Source of the DNA: Agriotes lineatus
Taxonomy: Eukaryota; Arthropoda; Insecta; Coleoptera; Elateridae
Reading direction: 5' to 3'
Assembly: GCA_940337035.1 (NCBI GenBank)
Contig: CALNHX010005227.1
Span: 1 to 64,000, forward strand
DNA: 64,000 nucleotides
Every line of letters starts with the position of its first letter. The first letter of the stretch is position 1. Under the pieces are notes generated by a model. The model had not been told where the DNA came from, made no database searches, and saw only the letters and a program-made list of their open reading frames with translations. Below are positions 1-11,390 of this stretch, one piece after another. Made by a program: the position numbers and the translations under genes.

Positions 1-3000
1 TGCCATGGCACGAAATGTTGGCGGCATGGCTCAAAATATTGATGGCATGGCTCGAAATGTTTGCGGCATGGCTTGAAATGTTGGCGGCATGGCTCGAAAT
101 GTTGACGGCATGGCTCGAAATGTTGGCGGCATGGCTCGGAATGTTGGCGGCATAGCTGGAAATGTTGGTGCCATGGCACGAAATGTTGGCGGCATGGCTC
201 AAGATATTGATGGCATGGCTCGAAATGTTTGCGGCATGGCTTGAAATGTTGGCGGCATAGCTGAAATGTTGGCGGCATAGCTCGAAATGTTGACGGCATG
301 GCTCGAAATGTTGGCGGCATGGCTCGGAATGTTGGCGGCATAGCTGGAAATGTTGGTGCCATGGCACGAAATGTTGGCGGCATGGCTCAAAATATTGATG
401 GCATGGCTCGAAATGTTTGCGGCATGGCTTGAAATGTTGGCGGCATAGCTGGAAATGTTGGCGGCATAGCTCGAAATGTTGACGGCATGGCTCGAAATGT
501 TGGCGGCATGACTCGGAATGTTGGCGGCATAGCTGGAAATGTTGGTGCCATGGCACGAAATGTTGGCGGCATGGCTCAAAATATTGATGGCATGGCTCGA
601 AATGTTGGCGACATGGCTTGAAATGTTGGCGGCATGGCTCTAAATGTTGACGGCATGGCTCGAAATGTTAGCGGCGTGGCTCGAAATGTTGGCGGCATGG
701 CTCGAAGTGTTGACGGCATGGCTCGAAATGTTAGCGACGTGGCTCGAAATGTTGGCGGCATGGCTTGAAATGTTGGCGGCATAGCTGGAAATGTTGGCGG
801 CATAGCTCGAAATGTTGACGGCATGGCTCGAAATGTTGGCGGCATGGCTCGGAATGTTGGCGGCATAGCTGGAAATGTTGGTGCCATGGCACGAAATGTT
901 GGCGGCATGGCTCAAAATATTGATGGCATGGCTCGAAATGTTTGCGGCATGGCTCGAAATGTTGGCGCCATGGCTCGAAATGTTGGCGGCATGGCTCGAA
1001 ATTTTGGCGGCGTGGCTTTAAATGTTGGCGGCATGGCTCGAAATGTTGGCGGCATAGATGGAAATGTTCGCGGCATGGCTCGAAATGTTGGCGGCATGGC
1101 TCGAAATGTTGACGGCATGGCTCGAAGTGTTGGCGGCATAGCTCGAAATGTTGGCGGCATGGCTCGAAATGTTGGCGGCATGGCTCGAAATGTTGGCGGC
1201 ATGGCTCGAAATGTTGGTGGCATGGCTGGAAATGTTGGCGGCATGGCTCAAAATGTCGGCGGCTTGGCTCGAAATTTTGGCGGCATGGCTCGAAATGTTG
1301 GCGGCATGGCTCGAAATGTTGACGGCATGGCTCGAAATGTTTGCGGCATGGCTCGAAATGTTGGCGACATGGCTTGAAATGTTGGCGACATGGCTCGAAA
1401 TGTTGACGGCATGGCTCGAAATGTTAGCGGCGTGGCTCGAAATGTTGGCGGCATGGCTCGAAATGTTGACGGCATGGCTCGAAATGTTAGCGGCGTGGCT
1501 CGAAATGTTGGCGGCATGGCTTGAAATGTTGGCGGCATAGCTGGAAATGTTGGCGGCATAGCTCGAAATGTTGACGGCATGGCTCGAAATGTTGGCGGCA
1601 TGGCTCGGAATGTTGGCGGCATAGCTGGAAATGTTGGTGCCATGGCACGAAATGTTGGCGGCATGGCTCAAAATATTGATGGCATGGCTCGAAATGTTTG
1701 CGGCATGGCTTGAAATGTTGGCGGCATGGCTCGAAATGTTGACGGCATGGCTCGAAATGTTGGCGCCATGGCTCGGAATGTTGGCGGCATAGCTGGAAAT
1801 GTTGGTGCCATGGCACGAAATGTTGGCGGCATGGCTCAAAATATTGATGGCATGGCTCGAAATGTTTGCGGCATGGCTTGAAATGTTGACGGCATGGCTC
1901 GAAGTGTTGGCGGCATAGCTCGAAATGTTGGCGGCATGGCTCGAAATGTTGGCGGCATGGCTCGAAATGTTGGCGACATGGCTTGAAATGTTGGCGGCAT
2001 GGCTCGAAATGTTGACGGCATGGCTCGAAATGTTAGCGGCGTGGCTCGAAATGTTGGCGGCATGGCTCGAAATGTTGACGGCATGGCTCGAAATGTTGGC
2101 GGCATAGCTGGAAATGTTGGCGGCATAGCTCGAAATGTTGACGGCATGGCTCGAAATGTTGGCGGCATGGCTCGGAATGTTGGCGGCATAGCTGGAAATG
2201 TTGGTGCCATGGCACGAAATGTTGGCGGCATGGCTCAAAATATTGATGGCATGGCTCGAAATGTTTGCGGCATGGCTTGAAATGTTGGCGGCATGGCTCG
2301 AAATGTTGACGGCATGGCTCGAAATGTTGGCGGCATGGCTCGGAATGTTGGCGGCATAGCTGGAAATGTTGGTGCCATGGCACGAAATGTTGGCGGCATG
2401 GCTCAAAATATTGATGGCATGGCTCGAAATGTTTGCGGCATGGCTTGAAATGTTGGCGGCATAGCTGGAAATGTTGGCGGCATAGCTCGAAATGTTGACG
2501 GCATGGCTCGAAATGTTGGCGGCATGGCTCGGAATGTTGCGGCATGGCTTGAAATGTTGGCGGCATGGCTCGAAATGTTGACGGCATGGCTCGAAATGTT
2601 GGCGGCATGGCTTGAAATGTTGGCGGCATGGCTCAAAATATTGATGGCATGGCTCGAAATGTTTGCGGCATGGCTTGAAATGTTGGCGGCATGGCTCGAA
2701 ATGTTGACGGCATGGCTCGAAATGTTGGCGGCATGGCTCGGAATGTTGGCGGCATAGCTGGAAATGTTGGTGCCATGGCACGAAATGTTGGCGGCATGGC
2801 TCAAAATATTGATGGCATGGCTCGAAATGTTGGTGGCATGGCTGGAAATGTTGGCGGCATGGCTCAAAATGTCGGCGGCTTGGCTCGAAATTTTGGCGGC
2901 ATGGCTCGAAATGTTGGCGGCATGGCTCGGAATGTTGGCGGCATAGCTGGAAATGTTGGTGCCATGGCACGAAATGTTGGCGGCATGGCTCAAAATATTG

Positions 3001-3430
3001 TTGGCATGGCTCGAAATGTTGGCGACATGGCTTGAAATGTTGGCGGCATGGCTCGAAATGTTGACGGCATGGCTCGAAATGTTAGCGGCGTGGCTCGAAA
3101 TGTTGGCGGCATGGCTCGAAATGTTGACGGCATGGCTCGAAATGTTAGCGGCGTGGCTCGAAATGTTGGCGGCATGGCTTGAAATGTTGGCGGCATAGCT
3201 GGAAATGTTGGCGGCATAGCTCGAAGTGTTGACGGCATGGCTCGAAATGTTGGCGGCATGGCTCGGAATGTTGGCGGCATAGCTGGAAATGTTGGTGCCA
3301 TGGCACGAAATGTTGGCGGCATGGCTCAAAATATTGATGGCATGGCTCGAAATGTTTGCGGCATGGCTCGAAATGTTGGCGCCATGGCTCGAAATGTTGG
3401 CGGCATGGCTCGAAATTTTGGCGGCGTGGC
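1..3430 (-). repeat. HOR-A block, first copy (palindrome-marked U21)
   Basis: This U21 subregion is marked by a recurring variant unit carrying the perfect 12-bp palindrome GTGCCATGGCAC. Full copies start at 168, 356, 545, 881, 1637, 1805, 2204, 2372, 2770, 2959 and 3295, and a truncated copy lies at the window start. Spacings are 168, 189, 336, 399 or 756 bp, all multiples of 21, except 188 and 398 where a 1-bp deletion is visible. The marker unit sits in a fixed series: CATAGCTGG unit, palindrome unit, CTCAAAATATTGATGG unit, then usually a TTTGCGG unit. This defines a higher-order repeat of 8 to 9 monomers. The same block recurs at 11,391-12,945. Confidence 0.85.
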
Positions 3431-5860
3431 TTTAAATGTTGGCGGCATGGCTCGAAATGTTGGCGGCATGGCTCAAAATGATGGCGGCATGGCTCGAAAT
3501 CTTGGCGGCATGGCTCTAAATGTTGGCGGCATGGCTCCAAATGTTCTCGGCATGACTCGAAATGTGACGGTATGGCTCGAAATGTTGGCGGCATGGCTCG
3601 AAATGTTGGCGGCATGGCTCCAAATGTTGGCGGCATGGCTCCAAATGTTGGCGGCGTGGCTCCAAATGTTGGCGACTTGGCTCGAAATGTGGGCGGCATG
3701 GCTCGAAATGTTGGCGGCATGGCTCAAAATGTTGGCGGCCTGGCTCGAAATGTTGGCGGCATGGCTCGAAATGTTGGCGCCATGGCTCGAAATGTTGGCG
3801 GCATGGCTGGACATGTTGACGGCATGGCTCGAAATGTTAGCGGCATGGCTCGAAATGTTTACGGCATGGCTCCAAATGTTGGCGGCATGGCTCGAAATGT
3901 TGGCGTCATAGCTCCAAATGTTGCAGAGTGGTTCGAAATGTTGGCGGCATGGCTCGAAATGTTGGCAGCATGGCTCGAAATGTTGGCAGCATGGCTCGAA
4001 ATGTTGGCGGCATGGTACGAAATGTTGGCGGCATGGCTCGAAATGATGACGGCATGGCTCAAAGTGTTGGCGGCATGGCTCGAAGTGTTGGCGGCATGGC
4101 TAGAAGTGTTGGCCGCATGACTCGAAATGTTGGCGGCATGGCTCGAAGTGTTGGCGGCGTGGCTCGAAATGTTGGCGGCAGGGCTCGAAATGTTGGCGGC
4201 ACGGCTCGAAATGTTGGCGGCATGGCTCGAAATTTTGGCTGCATGGCTCGAAATGTTGGCGGCATGGCTCGAAATTTTGGCGTCATGGCTCGAAATGTTG
4301 GCGGCATGGCTCGAAATGTTGGCGGCATGGCTCGAAATGTTGACGGCATGGCTCGAAATGTTGCCGGCATGGCTCAAAGTGTTGGCGGCATGGCTCGAAA
4401 TGTTGGCGGCATGGCTCGAAATGTTGACGGCATTGCTCGAAATGTTGGCGGCATGGCTCGAAATGTTGGCGGCAAGGCTCGAAATGTTGGCAGCATGGCT
4501 CGAAATGTTGGCGGCATGGTACGAAATGTTGGCGGCATGGCTCGAAATGTTGACGGCATGGCTCGAAATGTTGGCGGCATGGCTCGAAGTGTTGGCGGCA
4601 TGGCTCGAGGTCTTGCCGGCGTGGCTCGAAATGTTGGCGGCATGGCTCGAAATGTTGGCGGCACGGCTCGAAATGTTGGCGGCATGGCTCGAAATTTTGG
4701 CGGCATGGCTCGAAATGTTGGCGGCATGGCTCGAAATGTTGGCGGCATGGCTCGACATGTTGGTGGGATGGCTCGAAATGTTGGCGGCGTGCTCCAAATG
4801 TTGTCGGCGTGGCTCGAAATGTTGGCGACATTTCTCGAAATGTTGGCGGAATTGCTGGAAATGCTGGCGGCATGGCTCGAAATGTTGGCGGCATGGCTCG
4901 AAATGTTGGCGGCAAGGCTCAAAATGTTGGCGGCATGGCTCGAAATGGCGGCATGACTCGAAATGTTGGCGGCATGGCTCGAAATGTTGGCGGCATGGCT
5001 CAAAATGTTGGCGGCATAGCTCGAAATGTTGGCGGCATGGCTCGAAATGTTGGCGGCATGGCTCAAAATGTTGGCGGCATGGCTCGAAATGTTGGCGGCA
5101 TGGCTCGAAATGTTGGTGGCATGGCTCGAAATGTTGGCGGCATGGCTCGAAATGTTGGCGGCATGGCTCAAAATGTCGGCGGCATAGCTCGAAATGTTGG
5201 CGGCCTGGCTCGAAATGTTGGCGGCATAGCTGGAAATGTTGGCGGCATGGCTCGAAATTTTGGCGGCATGGCTCGAAATGTTTGCGGCATGGCTCGAAAT
5301 GTTGGCGTCATGGCTCGAAATGTTGGCGGCATGGCTCCAAATGTTGGCGGCGTGGCTTTAAATGTTGGCGGCATGGCTCGAAATGTTGGCGGCATGGCTC
5401 GAAATGTTGGCGGCATAGCTGGAAATGTTGGCGGCATGGCTCGAAATGTTGACGGCATGGCTCGAAATGTTGGCGGCATGGCTCGGAATGTTGACGGCAT
5501 AGCTGGAAATGTTGGCGGCATGGCTCGAAATGTTGGCGGCATGGCTCGAAATGTTGACAGCATGGCTCGAAACGTTTGCGGCATGGCTCGAAATGTTGGC
5601 GCCAGGGCTCGAAATGTTGGCGGCATGGCTCGAAATTTTGGCAGCGTGGCTTTAAATGATGGATGCATGGTTCGAAATGTTGGCGGCATGGCTCGAAATG
5701 TTGGCGGCATAGCTGGAAATGTTGGCGGCATGGCTCGAAATGTTGACGGCATGGCTCGAAATGTTGGCGGCATGGCTCGAAATGTTTGCGGCATGGCTCG
5801 AAATGTTGGCGTCATGGCTCGAAATGTTGGCGGCATGGCTCCAAATGTTGGCGGCGTGGC
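3240..5860 (-). repeat. HOR-B segment, first copy of 9.6-kb-spaced duplication
   Basis: This U21 segment has its own set of variant units, for example TTGCAGAGTGGTTCG near 3,922 and CATTTCTCG near 4,830. It is repeated at 12,855-15,475 with an offset of 9,616 bp (9,615 left of a single-base difference near 3,565). Conceptual translations in several frames on both strands are identical between the copies from 3,859 to 5,452, so the DNA there is identical or nearly so. The copies first differ clearly near 5,857, where this one has lost a T. Confidence 0.88.
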
Positions 5861-7862
5861 TTAAATGTTGGCGGCATGGCTCGAAATGTTGGCGGCATGG
5901 CTCGAAATGTTGGCGGCATAGCTGGAAATGTTGGCGGCATGGCTCGAAATGTTGGCGGCATGGCTCGAAATGTTGACAGCATGGCTCGAAATGTTTGCGG
6001 CATGGCTCGAAATGTTGGCGCCAGGGCTCGAAATGTTGGCGGCATGGCTCGAAATTTTGGCAGCGTGGCTTTAAATGTTGGATGCATGGTTCGAAATGTT
6101 GGCGGCATGTCTCGAAATGTTGGCGGCATGGCTCGAAGTGTTGGCGGCATGGCTCGAGGTGTTAGCGGAATGGCTCGAAATGTTGGCGGCATGGCTCAAA
6201 ATGTTGGCGGCATTGCTTGAAATGTTGCCGGCATGGCTCGAAGTGTTGGCGACATAGCTAGAAATGTTGGCGGCATGGCTCGAAATGTTGGCGGCATGGC
6301 TCGATATGTTGGCGGCATGGCTCGAAATGTTGGCGGCAAGGCTCGAAATGTTGGCGGCATGGCTCGAAATTACGGCATGACTCGAAATGTTGGCGGCATG
6401 GCTCGAAATGTTGGCGGCATGGCTCGAAGTGTTGGCGGCGTGGCTCGAACTGTTGGCGGCATGGCTCGAAATGTTGGCGGCACGGCTCGAAATGTTGGCG
6501 GCATGGCTCGAAATTTTGGCTGCATGGCTCGAAATGTTGGCGGCATGGCTCGAAATTTTGGCGGCATGGCTCGAAATGTTGGCGGCATGGCTCGATGTGT
6601 TGGCGTCATGTTTCGAAATGTTGGCGGCATGGCTCAAAGTGTTGACGGCATGGCTAGAAATGTTGGCGGCATGGCTAGAAATGTTGGCGGCATGGTTCGA
6701 ACTGTTGGCGGCATGGCTCGAAATGTTGGCGGGATGGCTCGAAACGTTGGCGGTGTGGCTCCAAATGTTGGCGACGTGGCTAGAAATGTTGGCGACATGT
6801 CTCGAAATGTTGGCGGCATGGCTCGAAATGTCGGCGGCTTTTTTTGAAATGTTGGCGGCATGGCTCGAAATGTTGGCGGCATGGCTCGAAATGTTAGCGG
6901 CATGGCTGGAAATGCTGGCGGCATTGCTCGAAATGTTGGCGGCATGGCTCGAATGTTGGCGGCATGGCTCGAAATGGCGGCATGACTCGAAATGTTGGCG
7001 GCATGGCTAGAAGTGTTGGCGGCATAGCTCAAAATGTTGGCGGCATGGCTCGAAATGTTGGCGGCATGGCTCGAAATGTTGGCGGCATGGCTCGAAATGT
7101 TGGCGGCATGGCTCGAAATGTTGGCGGCATGACTCGAAATGTTGGCGGCATGGCTCGAAATGATGGCGGCATGGCTTGAAATGTTGGCGGCATGGCTCCA
7201 AATGTTGGCGGCATGGCTCAAAATGTTGGCGGCATGGCTCGAAATGTTGGCGGCATGGCTCGAAATGTTGGCGGCATGGCTCGAAATGTTGGCGGCATGG
7301 CTCGAAATGTTGGCGGCATACCTGGAAATGTTGGCGGCATGGCTCGAAATGTTGGCGGAATGGCTCGAAATGTTGGCGTCGTGGCACGAAATGTTGGCGG
7401 CCTGGCTCGATATGTTGGCGGCATGGCTCGAGGTGTTGGCGGCATGGCTCGAAATGTTGGCGGCATGGCTCGAAATGTTGACGGCATGGCTGGAAATGTT
7501 GGCGGCATGGCTCGAAATGTTGGCGGCATGGCTCGAAATGTTGGCGGCGTGGCACGAAATGTTGGCGGCATGGCTCAAAATGTTGGCGGCATGGCTGGAA
7601 ATGTTGGCGCCATGGCTCGAAATGTTGGCGGCATGGCTCAAAATGTTGGCGGCATGACTCGAAATGTTGGCGTCATGGCTCGAAATGTTGGCGGCATGCC
7701 TCGAAATGTTGGCGGCATGGCTCGAAGTGTTGGCGGCATGGCTCGAGGTGTTAGCGGAATGGCTCGAAATGTTGGCGGCATGGCTCAAAATGTTTTCGGC
7801 ATAGCTAGGAATGTTGGCGGCATGGCTCGAAATGTTGGCGGCATGGCTCGATATGTTGGCGG
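5161..7862 (-). repeat. 2,702-bp higher-order repeat, copy 1
   Basis: This is the first of two adjacent near-identical blocks of U21 variants; the second is 7,863-10,564. The offset of 2,702 bp was read from many markers, such as the AAAATGTCGGCGGCATAG unit at the start of both blocks, the ATTACGG short unit (near 6,370 and 9,072) and the T-tract unit (6,839 and 9,541). Differences seen are a lost T near 5,857, a lost A near 6,950, and T7 versus T6 in the homopolymer unit. Because 2,702 is not a multiple of 21, the duplication carries internal indels. Confidence 0.88.
6635..7435 (-). repeat. HOR-C core, left copy 1
   Basis: This ordered series of variant U21 units is also found, inverted, in the right arm. 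Read on the minus strand from high to low coordinates it has a CACCTCGAG unit, CATATCGAGCCAGG, CGTGCCACG, a TTCCAGGTATG unit, a CACTTCTAG unit, GAGTCATG plus an 18-bp short unit, GCAATG, TTTCCAGCC, the homopolymer unit (plus-strand T7 at 6,839-6,845), then ACATGTCG, TTGGAGCC, CGTTTCG, CATCCC, two TTTCTAG units and GTCAACACTTTG. The markers make it recognisable in other copies. Confidence 0.85.
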
Positions 7863-10564
7863 CATGGCTCAAAATGTCGGCGGCATAGCTCGAAATGTTG
7901 GCGGCCTGGCTCGAAATGTTGGCGGCATAGCTGGAAATGTTGGCGGCATGGCTCGAAATTTTGGCGGCATGGCTCGAAATGTTTGCGGCATGGCTCGAAA
8001 TGTTGGCGTCATGGCTCGAAATGTTGGCGGCATGGCTCCAAATGTTGGCGGCGTGGCTTTAAATGTTGGCGGCATGGCTCGAAATGTTGGCGGCATGGCT
8101 CGAAATGTTGGCGGCATAGCTGGAAATGTTGGCGGCATGGCTCGAAATGTTGACGGCATGGCTCGAAATGTTGGCGGCATGGCTCGGAATGTTGACGGCA
8201 TAGCTGGAAATGTTGGCGGCATGGCTCGAAATGTTGGCGGCATGGCTCGAAATGTTGACAGCATGGCTCGAAACGTTTGCGGCATGGCTCGAAATGTTGG
8301 CGCCAGGGCTCGAAATGTTGGCGGCATGGCTCGAAATTTTGGCAGCGTGGCTTTAAATGATGGATGCATGGTTCGAAATGTTGGCGGCATGGCTCGAAAT
8401 GTTGGCGGCATAGCTGGAAATGTTGGCGGCATGGCTCGAAATGTTGACGGCATGGCTCGAAATGTTGGCGGCATGGCTCGAAATGTTTGCGGCATGGCTC
8501 GAAATGTTGGCGTCATGGCTCGAAATGTTGGCGGCATGGCTCCAAATGTTGGCGGCGTGGCTTTAAATGTTGGCGGCATGGCTCGAAATGTTGGCGGCAT
8601 GGCTCGAAATGTTGGCGGCATAGCTGGAAATGTTGGCGGCATGGCTCGAAATGTTGGCGGCATGGCTCGAAATGTTGACAGCATGGCTCGAAATGTTTGC
8701 GGCATGGCTCGAAATGTTGGCGCCAGGGCTCGAAATGTTGGCGGCATGGCTCGAAATTTTGGCAGCGTGGCTTTAAATGTTGGATGCATGGTTCGAAATG
8801 TTGGCGGCATGTCTCGAAATGTTGGCGGCATGGCTCGAAGTGTTGGCGGCATGGCTCGAGGTGTTAGCGGAATGGCTCGAAATGTTGGCGGCATGGCTCA
8901 AAATGTTGGCGGCATTGCTTGAAATGTTGCCGGCATGGCTCGAAGTGTTGGCGACATAGCTAGAAATGTTGGCGGCATGGCTCGAAATGTTGGCGGCATG
9001 GCTCGATATGTTGGCGGCATGGCTCGAAATGTTGGCGGCAAGGCTCGAAATGTTGGCGGCATGGCTCGAAATTACGGCATGACTCGAAATGTTGGCGGCA
9101 TGGCTCGAAATGTTGGCGGCATGGCTCGAAGTGTTGGCGGCGTGGCTCGAACTGTTGGCGGCATGGCTCGAAATGTTGGCGGCACGGCTCGAAATGTTGG
9201 CGGCATGGCTCGAAATTTTGGCTGCATGGCTCGAAATGTTGGCGGCATGGCTCGAAATTTTGGCGGCATGGCTCGAAATGTTGGCGGCATGGCTCGATGT
9301 GTTGGCGTCATGTTTCGAAATGTTGGCGGCATGGCTCAAAGTGTTGACGGCATGGCTAGAAATGTTGGCGGCATGGCTAGAAATGTTGGCGGCATGGTTC
9401 GAACTGTTGGCGGCATGGCTCGAAATGTTGGCGGGATGGCTCGAAACGTTGGCGGTGTGGCTCCAAATGTTGGCGACGTGGCTAGAAATGTTGGCGACAT
9501 GTCTCGAAATGTTGGCGGCATGGCTCGAAATGTCGGCGGCTTTTTTGAAATGTTGGCGGCATGGCTCGAAATGTTGGCGGCATGGCTCGAAATGTTAGCG
9601 GCATGGCTGGAAATGCTGGCGGCATTGCTCGAAATGTTGGCGGCATGGCTCGAAATGTTGGCGGCATGGCTCGAAATGGCGGCATGACTCGAAATGTTGG
9701 CGGCATGGCTAGAAGTGTTGGCGGCATAGCTCAAAATGTTGGCGGCATGGCTCGAAATGTTGGCGGCATGGCTCGAAATGTTGGCGGCATGGCTCGAAAT
9801 GTTGGCGGCATGGCTCGAAATGTTGGCGGCATGACTCGAAATGTTGGCGGCATGGCTCGAAATGATGGCGGCATGGCTTGAAATGTTGGCGGCATGGCTC
9901 CAAATGTTGGCGGCATGGCTCAAAATGTTGGCGGCATGGCTCGAAATGTTGGCGGCATGGCTCGAAATGTTGGCGGCATGGCTCGAAATGTTGGCGGCAT
10001 GGCTCGAAATGTTGGCGGCATACCTGGAAATGTTGGCGGCATGGCTCGAAATGTTGGCGGAATGGCTCGAAATGTTGGCGTCGTGGCACGAAATGTTGGC
10101 GGCCTGGCTCGATATGTTGGCGGCATGGCTCGAGGTGTTGGCGGCATGGCTCGAAATGTTGGCGGCATGGCTCGAAATGTTGACGGCATGGCTGGAAATG
10201 TTGGCGGCATGGCTCGAAATGTTGGCGGCATGGCTCGAAATGTTGGCGGCGTGGCACGAAATGTTGGCGGCATGGCTCAAAATGTTGGCGGCATGGCTGG
10301 AAATGTTGGCGCCATGGCTCGAAATGTTGGCGGCATGGCTCAAAATGTTGGCGGCATGACTCGAAATGTTGGCGTCATGGCTCGAAATGTTGGCGGCATG
10401 CCTCGAAATGTTGGCGGCATGGCTCGAAGTGTTGGCGGCATGGCTCGAGGTGTTAGCGGAATGGCTCGAAATGTTGGCGGCATGGCTCAAAATGTTTTCG
10501 GCATAGCTAGGAATGTTGGCGGCATGGCTCGAAATGTTGGCGGCATGGCTCGATATGTTGGCGG
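7863..10564 (-). repeat. 2,702-bp higher-order repeat, copy 2
   Basis: This is the tandem partner of 5,161-7,862 with the same order of variant units. It begins with the AAAATGTCGGCGGCATAG unit and contains the T6 unit at 9,541-9,546. High similarity with copy 1 points to recent unequal crossing-over or amplification of the whole block. Confidence 0.88.
9337..10137 (-). repeat. HOR-C core, left copy 2
   Basis: Same marker order and same 801-bp length as the copy at 6,635-7,435, displaced by 2,702 bp. The homopolymer unit here has T6 at 9,541-9,546, and the 1-bp deletion near 6,950 of copy 1 is absent. Confidence 0.85.
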
Positions 10565-11390
10565 CATGGCTCGAAATGTTGGCGGCATGGCTCGAAGTGT
10601 TGTCGGCATGGCTCGAGGTGTTAGCGGAATGGCTCGAAATGTTGGCGGCATGGCTCAAAATGTTTTCGGCATGGGTTGAAATGTTGGCGGCATGGCTCGA
10701 AGTGTTGGCGGCATGGCTCGAAGTGTTGGCGGCATGGCTCGAGGTGTTAGCGGAATGGCTCGAAATGTTGGCGGCATGGCTCAAAATGTTTTCGGCAAGG
10801 CTCGAAATGTTGGCGGCATGTCTCGAAATGTTGGCGGCATGGCTCGAAGTGTTGGCGGCATGGCTCGAGGTGTTAGCGGAATGGCTCGAAATGTTGGCGG
10901 CATGGCTCAAAATGTTGGCGGCATGGCTTGAAATGTTGCCGGCATGGCTCGAAGTGTTGGCGACATAGCTAGAAATGTTGGCGGCATGGCTCGAAATGTT
11001 GGCGGCATGGCTCGATATGTTGGCGGCATGGCTCGAAATGTTGGCGGCAAGGCTCGAAATGTTGGCGGCATGGCTCGAAATTATGGCATGACTCGAAATG
11101 TTGGCGGCATGGCTCGAAATGTTGGCGGCATGGCTCGAAGTGTTGGCGGCGTGGCTCGAAATGTTGGCGGCATGGCTCGAAATGTTGGCGGCACGGCTCG
11201 AAATGTTGGCGGCATGGCTCGAAATTTTGGCTGCATGGCTCGAAATGTTGGCGGCATGGCTCGAAATTTTGGCGGCATGGCTCGAAATGTTGGCGGCATG
11301 GCTCGAAGTGTTGGCGTCATGTTTCGAAATGTTGGCCGCATGGCTCAAAGTGTTGACGGCATGGCTAGAAATGTTGGCGGCATGGCTAGA
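10565..11390 (-). repeat. U21 array between the 2.7-kb repeats and HOR-A second copy
   Basis: Plain U21 with several AAGTGTTGG, AGGTGTTAGCGGAATGG and CAAAATGTTTTCGG units (three closely similar sub-blocks of about 100-125 bp near 10,400-10,900), then the GACATAGCTAG and ATTATGG markers that also occur near 6,250 and 17,900. No other signal was seen. Confidence 0.8.

Noticed and set aside
1148..1540. Heptad-like AWLEMLA reading that resembles a coiled coil
   Set aside because: The 7-residue period follows from 21 bp divided by 3. Other frames of the same DNA give equally regular peptides, and the frame is repeatedly broken.
6839..6845. T-tracts as intrinsic terminators or poly(A) signals
   Set aside because: They lie inside repeat units with no preceding stable hairpin, AATAAA or adjacent gene, and recur as part of the HOR.
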